From positions 62,001 through 126,000 of the forward strand of contig NZ_VWXK01000003.1 of NCBI RefSeq assembly GCF_011752565.1: DNA of 64,000 nt, in the 5' to 3' direction. Numbering within the stretch: the stretch's first letter is position 1; the number at the start of each line of letters is the position of its first letter. The notes below the pieces were generated by a model. It saw nothing but the letters and a program-made list of their open reading frames with translations. It ran no database searches and was not told the DNA's origin. The stretch is from Pantoea sp. Ap-967. Its GTDB lineage: Bacteria; Pseudomonadota; Gammaproteobacteria; Pseudomonadales; Pseudomonadaceae. Of this stretch, positions 28,249-37,153 are shown piece after piece. A program made the position numbers and the translations under genes.

Positions 28249-28390
28249 TCACGGAGTGCGGGCGCCTCTGCGGGGCCCGTCATTTGTCTGTGGGTGACAT
28301 TAAACAGCCGTTTGAATCGGCTCAATGATCGAAACTGACAACTTATTGATCCTTGCGTACAGCAGGACTACCCTAGGGAACCCTCATTCC

Positions 28391-29527
28391 ATGGTGCTGC
28401 ACCGCTCGATGCGCAAACTCCTGGCAGGCGCCCTGGCGCTGGTGATGATCGCCGCCCTTTGCGGCTACGGCTTCTGGACTCTGCAGCGCCCGGAAGGCCA
28501 CTACCTCTCCGACCTGCGCGTGGAGCTTGCGCTCAACCATGGCGTCCCCGGCGGGCACGGTAACTTGCTGGGCATCGAACCGCTGCTCTACCCCAGCGAC
28601 TACCAGAACCTGCAGCGCCTGCACCGCAAGCTGTCGGCCTACCTGGAGCAAGCCCGCGCCCAGGGGCTAGTGGGGCCACGCACGGTGGTGGTGCTGCCTG
28701 AACACATCGGCACCTGGCTCTGGGCCCGTGGCGAAAAGAACGAGCTGTACCAGGTAACCCAGAGCCGTGAAGCCGAGCAGTGGCTAGAGCTGAGCAACCC
28801 GCTGCGCTACGGCCTGGCGATGCTGGGCGCCAATGGCGATGACCGGCGCGCCGATGCCCACCTGCGCATGAAGGCCGAACAAATGGCCAGCGACTACCAA
28901 CAGTTGTTTGGCGGCCTGGCCAAGGAGTTCGGCGTTACCCTGGTGGCTGGCTCGATCGTGCTGCCGACCCCCTATGTGGAACAGGGCGTATTGCACATCG
29001 GCCGCGGCCCCCTGTTCAACAGCAGCATGGTGTTCGCAGCCGACGGTTCAGTGCTCGGCCAACCACAGCGCCAGCAATACCCCGACAGCGAGATGCGGCG
29101 CTTCATTCACCACGGTCGGCACTTCCCGTTGCAGGTGGTGCAGACCCCGGCCGGGCGCCTGGGCGTGTTGATCGGCAGCGACAGCTGGTACCCGGAGAAC
29201 CAGCACCAGTTGCAACAGCAACAGGTGCAACTGATCGCCAACCCGGTGTTCCTCAGTGGCAAAGGCAGCTGGGAGGCGCCCTGGCGTGGCAACCGTCACC
29301 AGGACGCTGCGGCAGAGCTGGGGCTGCAGCGCGGCGAGGTCAGTGAGCAAACGGCCTGGCAGCGCCTGACTCAGGTAACCGGCGACGGCATCAGCAGCAT
29401 GAGCGTGTTCATGCGCGGGCAGTTCTGGGAACAAGGCAGCGACGGCCAGGGCTTCGCCCACCAGGCCGGCGAACTGCTGGCCGGGCCGCCCAGCCAGGGT
29501 GCGCGCCTGCTGAACCTGTGGCTGTAG
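28391..29527 (+). CDS. Membrane-anchored nitrilase-fold protein, probably non-catalytic
   Basis: About 378 residues from the ATG at 28391 (further in-frame starts at 28325 and 28409). One N-terminal membrane span (about 10-30) puts the rest in the periplasm. The body follows the carbon-nitrogen hydrolase plan: V-V-L-P-E-H (catalytic Glu position), F-N-S-S-M-V-F-A-A-D-G, and S-W-Y-P-E-N. Two catalytic residues appear missing. At the Cys position the sequence reads L-I-G-S-D-S-W-Y, with Gly where Cys is expected, and the Lys region reads R-Q-Q. It may be a binding or scaffold protein, or use an unusual nucleophile. Four bases separate it from the AraC-type gene, so they form an operon. Confidence 0.78.
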   Translation: MVLHRSMRKLLAGALALVMIAALCGYGFWTLQRPEGHYLSDLRVELALNHGVPGGHGNLLGIEPLLYPSDYQNLQRLHRKLSAYLEQARAQGLVGPRTVVVLPEHIGTWLWARGEKNELYQVTQSREAEQWLELSNPLRYGLAMLGANGDDRRADAHLRMKAEQMASDYQQLFGGLAKEFGVTLVAGSIVLPTPYVEQGVLHIGRGPLFNSSMVFAADGSVLGQPQRQQYPDSEMRRFIHHGRHFPLQVVQTPAGRLGVLIGSDSWYPENQHQLQQQQVQLIANPVFLSGKGSWEAPWRGNRHQDAAAELGLQRGEVSEQTAWQRLTQVTGDGISSMSVFMRGQFWEQGSDGQGFAHQAGELLAGPPSQGARLLNLWL

Positions 29528-29531
29528 GCCG

Positions 29532-30572
29532 ATGACCCGCCCGCGCGTGCGCCTGGGTGACCTTTCGGTCGGCTTCGTGCAGCCTTTGGCCGAGGCCCTG
29601 GGCCAGCTGGGCCACGACCCAGCGCCGCTGCTGCAGCGCTACGGGCTCGATGCCGCACGCCTGGCCGAACCCGCCGCACGCTTGTCGATTCCTCGTTACA
29701 TGCACCTGGGGCATGCCGCCATCGCGCTGTGCGGCGAGCCAGCGCTGGGCTTGCACATGGGCCGCCTGAGCCGCCTGGCCCAGGCGGGCCTTGCCGGCGT
29801 TGCCGCGGCCCAGGCACCGACGCTCGGTGAAGCGGCGCACACCCTGCTGCGCTTCGGCCCGCTGTACGCCGCCAACTACCGTGGCCACTCGGTGTACCAG
29901 GAAGATGCCCAGGGCGCATGGCTGCGCTTCTACTCGATCAGCCCATACAACGACTACAACCGGTTCGTGGTCGATTCGCTGCTGGCCGGTTGGCTGGCCC
30001 AATTGGCTGCGCTGGCGGGCACATCACTGCAGGCCGAGTGCCTGGAGATCGAGTTCCAAGCACCGGCCTATGCCGCTCACTACCAGGCGCTGTGCACCAC
30101 CCCCGTGCAATTTGGCGCCAGTGCCAACCGCCTGCGCCTGGGCCGTGCCACACTGGCGACGCGCAACCCGCAGCACTGCCCGAGTACCTATGCCCATCTG
30201 CTGCAGCTGTGTGAGGCAGAGCTGCAGCAGCGCACCCGCGTGCGTAGCCTGGGCGAACGGATTACCCACTTGCTCGGCCCGCTGCTCAACGGCGGCCGTG
30301 AACCGGACCTGGACGAAGTGGCGCTGCACCTGCAGATGCCCAGCTGGACCCTACGGCGCAAGCTGGCCGAGGAAGGCACACGCTTTCGCGACTTGCTCAA
30401 CGACACGCGGCGCGACCTGGCCGAGGCCTACATCCGCGACACGGCCCTGGCCTTTGGCGAAATCGCTTATTTGTTGGGGTTTGCTTCGGCCGAAGCCTTC
30501 CAGCGCGCATTCAAGCGCTGGACGGGCCTTACGCCGGGGGAGTTTCGCCGCAGCCAGCGGCGAGTGGGTTAA
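29532..30572 (+). CDS. AraC family transcriptional regulator (OruR/ArgR-like layout)
   Basis: 346 residues. The N-terminal ~200 residues match the arabinose-binding-type domain of regulators such as OruR (P-L-L-Q-R-Y-G-L near 33, E-P-A-L-G-L-H-M-G near 76, then F-Y-S-I-S-P). The C-terminal ~100 residues are the double helix-turn-helix DNA-binding domain, with F-G-E-I-A-Y-L-L-G-F-A-S-A-E-A-F-Q-R-A-F-K-R-W as the second motif. It lies just after the nitrilase-like gene and likely controls it or fadH. The ligand is unknown. The final four bases overlap the tail of a tiny convergent reading frame. Confidence 0.9.
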   Translation: MTRPRVRLGDLSVGFVQPLAEALGQLGHDPAPLLQRYGLDAARLAEPAARLSIPRYMHLGHAAIALCGEPALGLHMGRLSRLAQAGLAGVAAAQAPTLGEAAHTLLRFGPLYAANYRGHSVYQEDAQGAWLRFYSISPYNDYNRFVVDSLLAGWLAQLAALAGTSLQAECLEIEFQAPAYAAHYQALCTTPVQFGASANRLRLGRATLATRNPQHCPSTYAHLLQLCEAELQQRTRVRSLGERITHLLGPLLNGGREPDLDEVALHLQMPSWTLRRKLAEEGTRFRDLLNDTRRDLAEAYIRDTALAFGEIAYLLGFASAEAFQRAFKRWTGLTPGEFRRSQRRVG

Positions 30573-30655
30573 AGCTCGGTGGCGTCGTCCGCCGGTTCCG
30601 GTGGGTCCAGTTCGTAGGCCTGGTACTCAAGCAGCTCTTCCTGGTATTCATCCAT
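30569..30655 (-). CDS. Tiny acidic protein (28 aa), candidate
   Basis: A short frame, M-D-E-Y-Q-E-E-L-L-E-Y-Q-A-Y-E-L and then a Pro/Asp/Glu-rich end, runs opposite to the AraC-type gene, whose stop it overlaps by four bases. Support: ATG start, GAGG about 10-13 bases upstream plus AGGG closer, strong acidic and tyrosine-rich composition unlike a random GC-rich frame, and a placement that fits a real gene end to end. No family was recognised and no functional claim is made. Confidence 0.5.
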   Translation of the reverse strand: MDEYQEELLEYQAYELDPPEPADDATEL

Positions 30656-30803
30656 AGCCCTGCGTCCTCTTTTCTCATGCGTCTTCGTTGGTCATGGCTT
30701 CAACCTAAGCGGGGCGGATGAAGCAATGATGACAAGCTTATGAGTGGTAAACGTAGCAGGTGTTCAGGAAGTTATCGCCGGGGATCTGTAACAGCGGATT
30801 TAA

Positions 30804-30896
30804 CCTGTGCCGGCCCTTTCGCGGGGCAAGCCCGCTCCTACAAAAGCCAAGGGTCGTTGTAGGAGCGGGCTTGCCCCGCGAAAGGGCCGGCACAGG
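30804..30896. repeat. REP inverted pair with ~40-nt perfect arms
   Basis: Arms begin CCTGTGCCGGCCCTTTCGCG and end TTGTAGGAGCG... on the other side; each is about 40 nt and apparently perfect, around a centre of roughly 13 nt. It ends 7 nt after the lipoprotein gene stop. About 150 nt between it and the tiny frame hold nothing recognisable. Confidence 0.9.
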
Positions 30897-30903
30897 TAAC
30901 GCC

Positions 30904-31698
30904 TCAAAGCGAAGAAGGTGCCGCCTCGGCCGCCGGCGCATCCTGCTGCACCTGGATCGGCGCGGCCTCCACGGGCGGCGCTACCGGCTGCGACCCCTGG
31001 CTGTCGTTCACCACCGGCGCTGGCGCTGCCTCACTGGCTGGCGCAAGTGCGGCTGGGGCCGCAGCCGGCGCTGCAGGCGCCGCCGAGGCCTGTTCCGGCA
31101 GGCCCAGGTCTGGCGCCGGCTTCTCAGGCTTGGGCGCAGGGGCCTCGACCTTGGCCTTGGCCACTTTCTTAGGCTTTGGCAGGTAGCTTTCCACCAGGGC
31201 GAAATAGCGGTCGTAGAACTGCGCCGCCGTCACCGTCTCGCTGGCCACCTTGACCATGGAGTCGTCACTGGAGCCGATCGGCATCGACACCGAACCCAGC
31301 ACGCCTACACCCAGGCTGGCCGAGGAGTTCGATTTCTTCAGGCTGTAGCGGTCCTGCAGGGCGTTGGCGAACATGGTCGAGCGCTGGCTGTCGTTGACAT
31401 CTGGCGCGCAGGTGACGTTGAAGCTGATCTGCAGGTGGTTCTCGCTGTTCTGCTGGAAGCTCTTGTTGCCCATCACCTGGTTGGCACCGCTGCTGGTGAT
31501 GATATAGCCCTGGCTGAGCAGCGCACGGCGGGCTGCCTCGCAGGAGCCGGCGTCGGTTACCGGGAAGCTGCGCGAGTAGGTGCCCGAGTCGTCGAAGTTC
31601 TCGTGCTCGTAGATGGCGGCTTTCTTCGAGGAGCAACCGGTCACGCCCGCCAGCACCAGGGCCAGCCCGAGCGCACCAAAGACGGATGATCTGGTCAT
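30904..31698 (-). CDS. DUF2242 lipoprotein
   Basis: 264 residues. The ATG at 31698 is chosen because it starts a lipoprotein signal peptide ending L-A-G-V-T-G-C near residue 21. The next ~130 residues form the conserved domain (Y-E-H-E-N-F, C-E-A-A-R-R-A-L-L-S-Q-G-Y, F-N-V-T-C-A-P-D), which I assign to DUF2242. The last ~80 residues are Ala/Pro/Lys-rich low complexity, probably a flexible periplasmic tail that may reach the cell wall. The longer in-frame start would place a Cys-rich segment before the signal and is unlikely. Confidence 0.82.
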   Translation of the reverse strand: MTRSSVFGALGLALVLAGVTGCSSKKAAIYEHENFDDSGTYSRSFPVTDAGSCEAARRALLSQGYIITSSGANQVMGNKSFQQNSENHLQISFNVTCAPDVNDSQRSTMFANALQDRYSLKKSNSSASLGVGVLGSVSMPIGSSDDSMVKVASETVTAAQFYDRYFALVESYLPKPKKVAKAKVEAPAPKPEKPAPDLGLPEQASAAPAAPAAAPAALAPASEAAPAPVVNDSQGSQPVAPPVEAAPIQVQQDAPAAEAAPSSL

Positions 31699-31821
31699 TG
31701 CGAATTCCGGGTAAGTCGAGAAGGTGCCTATTGTGCAACACTGAGGGCAAGCACAGGAACCGCTGATCGGTGAAGAGTTCGTCAGGATCATGTAAATGTG
31801 GCCATGGGCTGACGCACAAAC

Positions 31822-31849
31822 AAAAAAAGCGACCCTAAGGTCGCTTTTT
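31822..31849. terminator. Bidirectional intrinsic terminator
   Basis: AAAAAAAGCGACC, a CTAA-type loop region, then GGTCGCTTTTT. The stem is flanked by an A run and a T run and works on both strands; it ends the tRNA transcript (minus strand). Confidence 0.85.
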
Positions 31850-31888
31850 CCGTGGCTTCGAGGCGTTCAAGGGGCCTCGGAGCAAAGA

Positions 31889-31965
31889 TGGCGCAGCGGA
31901 CGGGACTCGAACCCGCGACCCCCGGCGTGACAGGCCGGTATTCTAACCGACTGAACTACCGCTGC
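31889..31965 (-). tRNA. tRNA-Asp (GTC), copy 3
   Basis: 77 nt including encoded CCA. The minus strand starts GCAGCGGTAGTTCAGTCGG and folds into a cloverleaf with anticodon GTC in CCTGTCACGCC and a GGTTCGAGTCC T-arm. It is identical to the two copies upstream. Confidence 0.97.
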
Positions 31966-32035
31966 GTATCATTCAGGCTTTCGCCCGATTGAAACTGGGG
32001 CTACCCTTGCGGCGCAATGGCCTCGGGGCAGGCAC

Positions 32036-32064
32036 AAAAAAAGCGACATGTGATCGCTTCTTTT
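32036..32064. terminator. Terminator-like hairpin between tRNA-Asp copies
   Basis: AAAAAAAGCGA, a short ACATGTG loop region, TCGCTTCTTTT. It resembles the terminator at 31822 and sits at the same place relative to its tRNA, so it looks like part of a duplicated unit. Confidence 0.65.
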
Positions 32065-32104
32065 GTGGTTGCTTCAAGGTGTTCTAGGGACCTTGAAACG
32101 AAGA

Positions 32105-32181
32105 TGGCGCAGCGGACGGGACTCGAACCCGCGACCCCCGGCGTGACAGGCCGGTATTCTAACCGACTGAACTACCGCTGC
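32105..32181 (-). tRNA. tRNA-Asp (GTC), copy 2
   Basis: Same 77-nt sequence as the other two copies, with anticodon GTC and encoded CCA. Confidence 0.97.
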
Positions 32182-32280
32182 GTATCGTTCAGGCTTTCAC
32201 CTGATTGAAACTGGGATCAGCATCAGGCTTTTCGCCTGTTGCTTCAGACCGGTGCCAGGCACCCATCTGTTACTGAAAAA

Positions 32281-32357
32281 TGGCGCAGCGGACGGGACTC
32301 GAACCCGCGACCCCCGGCGTGACAGGCCGGTATTCTAACCGACTGAACTACCGCTGC
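32281..32357 (-). tRNA. tRNA-Asp (GTC), copy 1
   Basis: Identical 77-nt tRNA-Asp, nearest to the promoter-proximal tRNA-Val. Spacers after copies 1 and 2 begin with nearly the same sequence (GTATC, then TTCAGGCTTTC, then GATTGAAACTGGG). Confidence 0.97.
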
Positions 32358-32423
32358 GCAGTGCGTTTCTCTCCGGCTAGCGACTTCATTGGAAGCGCTA
32401 GCACTAGAAACAATCTCAGGAAA

Positions 32424-32499
32424 TGGTGGGTGATGACGGGATCGAACCGCCGACCCTCTGCTTGTAAGGCAGATGCTCTCCCGGCTGAGCTAATCACCC
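32424..32499 (-). tRNA. tRNA-Val (TAC)
   Basis: 76 nt including CCA. The minus strand starts GGGTGATTAGCTCAGC; the anticodon loop reads CTTACAA (anticodon TAC) and the T-arm GGTTCGATCCC. It is first in the tRNA transcript Val-Asp-Asp-Asp. Confidence 0.97.
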
Positions 32500-32541
32500 T
32501 CGCGATGTTGCTTGTTGCGTTTGCTTCGCTGAGGCCGCGAA

Positions 32542-32570
32542 ATTTACGCAGGTACCGAAGCTAAGTCAAT
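32542..32570 (-). promoter_or_regulatory. Sigma-70 promoter of the tRNA operon
   Basis: On the minus strand TTGACT (-35), 17 nt, TAAATT (-10), then a GC-rich discriminator (TCGCGGCC) typical of stringently controlled stable-RNA promoters. Transcription would start about 35 nt before tRNA-Val. Confidence 0.8.
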
Positions 32571-32611
32571 AGCCCCATTGAATTTTTTTCAAAAAAAGCA
32601 AAAGTGGATGG

Positions 32612-32629
32612 GCTGCCTGTACAGGCAGC
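32612..32629 (-). terminator. Possible terminator after the metZ-SDR genes
   Basis: Perfect palindrome GCTGCCTGTACAGGCAGC, ten bases past the SDR stop on the minus strand, with a T-rich tract about 15-30 nt further on. Confidence 0.5.
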
Positions 32630-32638
32630 GCAACGCGC

Positions 32639-33409
32639 TCAGGTGTAGATCATCTTGCGGGTCATGCCGCCGTCGACCACGAACTCCTGGCCGGTCACGA
32701 ACCCGGCCTGGCGTGACAGCAGCCAGGCAACCATGGCCGCAACATCTTCCACGGTCCCTACCCTGCCGGTCGGGTGCTGGGCATGGTCGGCCTCGGTCAG
32801 CGGCTCGGCACGCCGTTGCGACGGGTCACGGGCGTCGATCCAGCCCGGGCTCACCGCATTGACGCGAATCTCCGGCCCCAGGCTCATGGCCAAGGCGTGG
32901 GTCAGCGCCACCAACCCACCCTTGCTCGCCGCGTAGGCCTCGGTGTCCGGTTCGGACTGCCGGGCACGGGTGGACGTCAGGTTGACGATCGCCCCATTGT
33001 GCGCGCGCAGGTACGGCGCACAATGCTTGGCCAACAGCATCGGGCCATTGAGGTTGACCGCCAGCACCCGGTTCCACTGCGCCAGGCTCAGGCTTTCCAG
33101 GGTCTGGTTGTGCGGGTTGGCGATCGCCGCGTTGCACACCAGGGCATCGAGCCGGCCAAACTGGCCGAGCACCTGGGAAACCCCGGCGCTGACCTGGGCC
33201 TCGTCAGCCACGTCCATGGTGATGAACCAGGCGTTGTCGCCCAAGGCCTTGGCCACCTTGGTGCCGCGCGGGCGGTCAAGGTCGCTGAGCACCACTTGCC
33301 AACCCTCGCAGATCAGCCAGGCAGCAATACCCAGGCCGATGCCGCGGGCGGCACCGGTCACCAGGGCAACCCGGCCGTTATGGCCCGGTGCGCTGCCTCT
33401 GATTTCCAT
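32639..33409 (-). CDS. Short-chain dehydrogenase/reductase
   Basis: About 256 residues, classical SDR. The NAD(P)-binding [10 protein letters not shown] is near residue 18, N-A-A-I near 92, the catalytic Ser in N-L-T-S-T and Y-A-A-S-K with the catalytic Tyr and Lys near 160. An acidic S-D-L-D after the second strand favours NAD(H). The ATG shares one base with the metZ stop (TGATG); a GTG three bases earlier is also possible. Coupling to metZ is conserved in pseudomonads as I recall, but the substrate is unknown. Confidence 0.88.
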   Translation of the reverse strand: MEIRGSAPGHNGRVALVTGAARGIGLGIAAWLICEGWQVVLSDLDRPRGTKVAKALGDNAWFITMDVADEAQVSAGVSQVLGQFGRLDALVCNAAIANPHNQTLESLSLAQWNRVLAVNLNGPMLLAKHCAPYLRAHNGAIVNLTSTRARQSEPDTEAYAASKGGLVALTHALAMSLGPEIRVNAVSPGWIDARDPSQRRAEPLTEADHAQHPTGRVGTVEDVAAMVAWLLSRQAGFVTGQEFVVDGGMTRKMIYT

Positions 33410-34620
33410 CACAGTGCCGCCAGCCCACGGGCGAGGTCCGCCTGCAGGTCAGCCACATCTTCCAGGCCCACGGCAACCCGGATCAGGCTGTCGCGAATGG
33501 CCGCCGCGTCACGTTCCTGCGGCGTCAGGCGGCCGTGGGAGGTGGTGGCCGGGTGGGCGATGGTGGTCTTGCTGTCACCCAGGTTGGTGGTGATCGAAAT
33601 CACCCGCGTGGCGTCGATGAAGCGCCAGGCGCCCTCTTTGCCACCCTTGACCTCGAAGCTCACCACCGCGCCGAAGCCGCTCATCTGGCGCTTGGCCAGC
33701 TCATGCTGCGGGTGACTCGGCAGGCCAGCGTAATGCACCTTCTCCACGCCTTCCTGCTGCTCCAGCCACTGGGCCAGGTGCTGGGCGCTCTCGCAGTGCG
33801 CACGCATGCGCAGCTTGAGGGTTTCCAGGCCCTTGGTGAATATCCAGGCGTTGAATGGGCTGAGGGTCGGGCCTGCGGTACGCAGGAAACCCACCACTTC
33901 CTTCATCTGCTCCGCACGGCCGGCAACCACGCCACCCATGCAGCGGCCCTGGCCGTCGATGAACTTGGTGGCCGAGTGGAACACGATGTCGGCACCGAGC
34001 TTCAGCGGCTGCTGCAGCGCCGGGGTGCTGAAGCAGTTGTCCACGACCAGCATGGCGCCACGGGCGTGGGCGATTTCAGCCAGCGCGCCGATGTCGACCA
34101 GTTCGGCCAGCGGGTTGGACGGCGATTCGACGATCAGCAGCTTGGTGTTGGCCTTGATGGCCTGTTCCCAGCCCGCGAGGTCGACCAGGGGGACGTAGTC
34201 CACCTGCACGCCGAAACGCTTGAAATACTTCTCGAACAGGCTGATGGTCGAGCCGAACACGCTCTGCGACACCAGCACATGGTCACCGGCGCTGCACAGC
34301 GACATGACCACGGCGAGAATCGCCGCCATGCCGGTGGACGTGGCCACGGCCTGCTCGGCGCCTTCCATGGCCGCCAGGCGCTCCTCGAAGGCGCGCACGG
34401 TCGGGTTGGTGTAGCGCGAGTAGACGTTGCCCGGCGTTTCGCCGGCAAAGCGCGCGGCCGCATCGGCGGCCGTGCGGAACACATAGCTGGAAGTCAGGAA
34501 CAGCGCTTCGCTGTGCTCGGCCTCCGGTGTACGGTTTTGACCGGCGCGTACCGCCAGGGTGTCGAAACCGACACCCTCGAGGTCACTGTCCAGTCGCCCG
34601 GCATCCCATTGATCCGTCAT
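33409..34620 (-). CDS. metZ: O-succinylhomoserine sulfhydrylase
   Basis: 403 residues, a PLP enzyme of the Cys/Met metabolism family that makes homocysteine directly from O-succinylhomoserine and sulfide in methionine synthesis. Y-S-R-Y-T-N-P-T near 70, a S-T-G-M-A-A cofactor loop near 97 and the PLP lysine in [12 protein letters not shown] near 210 are present. The Q-G-R-C-M-G-G version after the lysine is typical of MetZ rather than MetB/MetC. It follows purF by 15 nt, as in Pseudomonas, and is coupled to the SDR gene. Confidence 0.94.
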   Translation of the reverse strand: MTDQWDAGRLDSDLEGVGFDTLAVRAGQNRTPEAEHSEALFLTSSYVFRTAADAAARFAGETPGNVYSRYTNPTVRAFEERLAAMEGAEQAVATSTGMAAILAVVMSLCSAGDHVLVSQSVFGSTISLFEKYFKRFGVQVDYVPLVDLAGWEQAIKANTKLLIVESPSNPLAELVDIGALAEIAHARGAMLVVDNCFSTPALQQPLKLGADIVFHSATKFIDGQGRCMGGVVAGRAEQMKEVVGFLRTAGPTLSPFNAWIFTKGLETLKLRMRAHCESAQHLAQWLEQQEGVEKVHYAGLPSHPQHELAKRQMSGFGAVVSFEVKGGKEGAWRFIDATRVISITTNLGDSKTTIAHPATTSHGRLTPQERDAAAIRDSLIRVAVGLEDVADLQADLARGLAAL

Positions 34621-34635
34621 GCCGTCGCTCCCAAA

Positions 34636-36141
34636 TCAGTTGTTGTAGAGGTCGATGATCGCGCTGACCGCCTGGTTCTTCACCTTGGCCAGGTCATTAC
34701 GGGCCTGCTCGATGCGGTCGAGGTAGGCTTCGTCGATGTCGCCGGTGACATATTCACCGTTGAACACCGCGCAATCGAAGTGGTCGATCTTGATCTTGCC
34801 GCCACCGACCGAATCGATCAGGTCTGGCAGGTCTTGGTAGACCAGCCAATCGGCGCCGATCAACTCGGCCACCTGTTCGGTGGTACGGTTGTGGGCGATC
34901 AGTTCGTGAACACTCGGCATGTCGATGCCGTAGACGTTGGGGTAACGCACCGCAGGCGCAGCCGAGCAGAAGTAGACGTTCTTGGCGCCGGCTTCACGGG
35001 CCATCTGGATGATCTGCTTGCAGGTGGTGCCGCGCACGATCGAGTCGTCCACCAGCATCACGTTCTTGCCGCGGAATTCCAGCTCGATGGCGTTGAGCTT
35101 CTGGCGGACCGACTTCTTGCGCGCAGCCTGGCCGGGCATGATGAAGGTACGGCCGATGTAGCGGTTCTTGACGAAGCCTTCACGGAACTTCACACCCAGG
35201 CGGTTGGCCAGCTCCAGGGCAGCGGTACGGCTGGTGTCGGGAATCGGGATGACCACGTCGATGTCGTGCTCGGGGCGCTCGCGCATGATCTTGTCGGCAA
35301 GCTTTTCACCCATGCGCAGGCGCGCCTTGTACACCGAGATACCGTCGATGATCGAGTCTGGGCGGGCCAGGTAGACGTGTTCGAAGATGCACGGCTGCAG
35401 CTTCGGCGCTTCGGCGCACTGCTTGGTGTACAGCTGGCCTTCCTCGGTGATGTACACCGCTTCGCCCGGCGCCAGGTCACGGATCAGGGTGAAACCAAGC
35501 ACGTCCAGGGCAACGCTTTCCGAGGCGATCATGTATTCCACGCCTTCATCGGTGTGGCGCTGGCCGAAGACCACCGGGCGGATGCCGTGCGGGTCACGGA
35601 AGCCGACGATACCGTAGCCGGTGATCATCGCCACCACGGCGTAGCCACCGACACAGCGGCTGTGCACGTGGGAAACCGCGGCGAACACGTCTTCCTCGGT
35701 GGGCTGCAGCTTGCCGCGCACGGCCAGCTCATGGGCGAACACGTTCAGCAGCACTTCCGAGTCGGAGTTGGTGTTGACGTGGCGCAGGTCCGATTCGTAG
35801 ATCTCTTTGGCCAACTGCTCGACGTTGGTCAGGTTGCCGTTGTGCGCCAGGGTGATGCCATACGGCGAGTTGACGTAGAACGGCTGGGCCTCGGCCGAGG
35901 TCGAGCTGCCCGCGGTCGGGTAGCGCACGTGGCCGATGCCGATGCTGCCCACCAGGCGCTGCATATGGCGCTGCTGGAAAACGTCACGCACCAGGCCATT
36001 ATCCTTGCGCAGGAACAACCGGCCGTCGTGGCTGGTCACGATACCGGCAGCGTCCTGGCCGCGGTGCTGAAGGACCGTAAGCGCGTCATACAGCGCCTGA
36101 TTGACGTTCGACTTACCGACGATACCGACGATGCCACACAT
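34636..36141 (-). CDS. purF: Amidophosphoribosyltransferase
   Basis: 501 residues. It catalyses the first step of purine synthesis, transferring glutamine nitrogen to PRPP. After removal of Met1, Cys2 of M-C-G-I-V-G-I-V is the glutaminase nucleophile, which fixes the start (an in-frame start three codons upstream is discarded). H-R-G-Q-D-A-A-G-I and the PRPP-binding [13 protein letters not shown] are both present. It lies 42 nt after cvpA, the same order as the E. coli cvpA-purF operon. Confidence 0.97.
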   Translation of the reverse strand: MCGIVGIVGKSNVNQALYDALTVLQHRGQDAAGIVTSHDGRLFLRKDNGLVRDVFQQRHMQRLVGSIGIGHVRYPTAGSSTSAEAQPFYVNSPYGITLAHNGNLTNVEQLAKEIYESDLRHVNTNSDSEVLLNVFAHELAVRGKLQPTEEDVFAAVSHVHSRCVGGYAVVAMITGYGIVGFRDPHGIRPVVFGQRHTDEGVEYMIASESVALDVLGFTLIRDLAPGEAVYITEEGQLYTKQCAEAPKLQPCIFEHVYLARPDSIIDGISVYKARLRMGEKLADKIMRERPEHDIDVVIPIPDTSRTAALELANRLGVKFREGFVKNRYIGRTFIMPGQAARKKSVRQKLNAIELEFRGKNVMLVDDSIVRGTTCKQIIQMAREAGAKNVYFCSAAPAVRYPNVYGIDMPSVHELIAHNRTTEQVAELIGADWLVYQDLPDLIDSVGGGKIKIDHFDCAVFNGEYVTGDIDEAYLDRIEQARNDLAKVKNQAVSAIIDLYNN

Positions 36142-36183
36142 GCGACGCAACCCCTACTTTGATGAAACTTGAACGAACAGCGC

Positions 36184-36741
36184 TCAGGGCTTTGCCGGCC
36201 CGAGCAACTGCTCCTTGAATGGAAGATCAGCCGGAGCGCTGATCACCCCACTGGAAGTCCACTGACCGGTGAAACCCAGAATCAGGTTTTTCGACCAGTC
36301 AGCGACCAATAGAAACTGTGGTATCAGGCGTGATTCCTGCCACCAGGTGTCTTGTTGCACCGGCCCGAGGCTGAGCAGGCCGACTGCCACTACCACCAGC
36401 AAGCCCCCGCGCGCGGCACCAAAGGCCATGCCAAGGAAACGATCGGTGCCGGAAAGCCCGGTCACGCGGATCAGCTCGCCAATGAGGAAATTGAGCATTG
36501 CCCCCACCAGCAGGGTGGCGACGAAAAGAATGGCGCAACCGGCAATGACGCGCATGGACGGCGTCTGGATATAGCTTTCAAGGTACACCGAAAGCGACCC
36601 GCCGAACATCCAGGCGACCGCCCCTGCGACGATCCAGATGAGCAGGGACAAGGCTTCCTTGACGAAGCCGCGCTTGAGACTGATCAGTGTGGAGACGGCG
36701 ATGATCGCAATGATCGCCCAATCAACCAGGGTAAAGGCCAC
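36184..36741 (-). CDS. cvpA: CvpA family membrane protein
   Basis: 185 residues with four membrane spans (about 5-22, 28-48, 62-85, 102-122). Family signatures: D-W-A-I-I-A-I-I near the start, L-K-R-G-F-V-K-E near 25 and the G-x-x-D-R-x-L-G-x-x-F-G element (G-T-D-R-F-L-G-M-A-F-G) near 100. CvpA is linked with colicin V production and envelope homeostasis in E. coli. It sits directly upstream of purF. Confidence 0.94.
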   Translation of the reverse strand: MAFTLVDWAIIAIIAVSTLISLKRGFVKEALSLLIWIVAGAVAWMFGGSLSVYLESYIQTPSMRVIAGCAILFVATLLVGAMLNFLIGELIRVTGLSGTDRFLGMAFGAARGGLLVVVAVGLLSLGPVQQDTWWQESRLIPQFLLVADWSKNLILGFTGQWTSSGVISAPADLPFKEQLLGPAKP

Positions 36742-36849
36742 GGTGCTGCCTGCAGACGTTTGAGGCGGCGCATTTTACCAGAGCGGCGGGGGTTGGGTAA
36801 GCGGAATGTCAGGTGGATCCCTGGGTCAGGTTTTAACACCCAAAGCCGC

Positions 36850-37120
36850 CTTTTTGTAGGCGCGAGCGGGGCTGCTTTGCAGCCCATCGCGAGCTCCTAC
36901 CAATCAGGTGCAGCGCCCTATGCTTGAAAAAAACGCGATCCGCGAACAACGGCTCAGCCCTGGCCTGCTGGTCAGGCACTTATTTCCAAGCCGACGCCAC
37001 CTCGGTAGGAGCGAGCGTAGCTCGCGATGGGGCGCGTAGCGGCCCCAGGGTTTCAGCTTCGCGGATTAGAACGCAGGGCTGCCTTGCAGCCCATCGAGAG
37101 CTTCGCTCGCTCCTACCAGG
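36850..37120. repeat. REP-type repeats between the SPOR gene and cvpA
   Basis: The 412-nt gap (36742-37153) holds a single REP-like unit at about 36855-36901 (GCGAGCGGGG..., GCAGCCCATCGCGAGCTCC) and a full inverted pair at about 37003-37120 (TAGGAGCGAGCGTAGCTCGC... and GAGAGCTTCGCTCGCTCCTAC). The second pair has degenerate arms (ATCGAGAGC in place of ATCGCGAGC). I see no gene in the gap. Confidence 0.8.
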
Positions 37121-37153
37121 TTCTGCGGTGTGGCTGCTGGCAGCGAGGGGGCT

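Noticed and set aside
31889..32499. tRNA cluster as an integration site for an island
   Set aside because: No integrase, no repeated tRNA 3' end beyond the intact gene copies, and core genes lie on both sides.
32017..32564. Frames giving M-A-Q-R-T-G-L-E-P-A-T-P-like peptides
   Set aside because: They are translations across the reverse complement of tRNA-Asp and tRNA-Val, a well-known source of false proteins.
33535..36162. Antisense frame of about 875 codons opposite metZ and purF
   Set aside because: It crosses two well-supported genes and a gene boundary; a codon-bias artefact.
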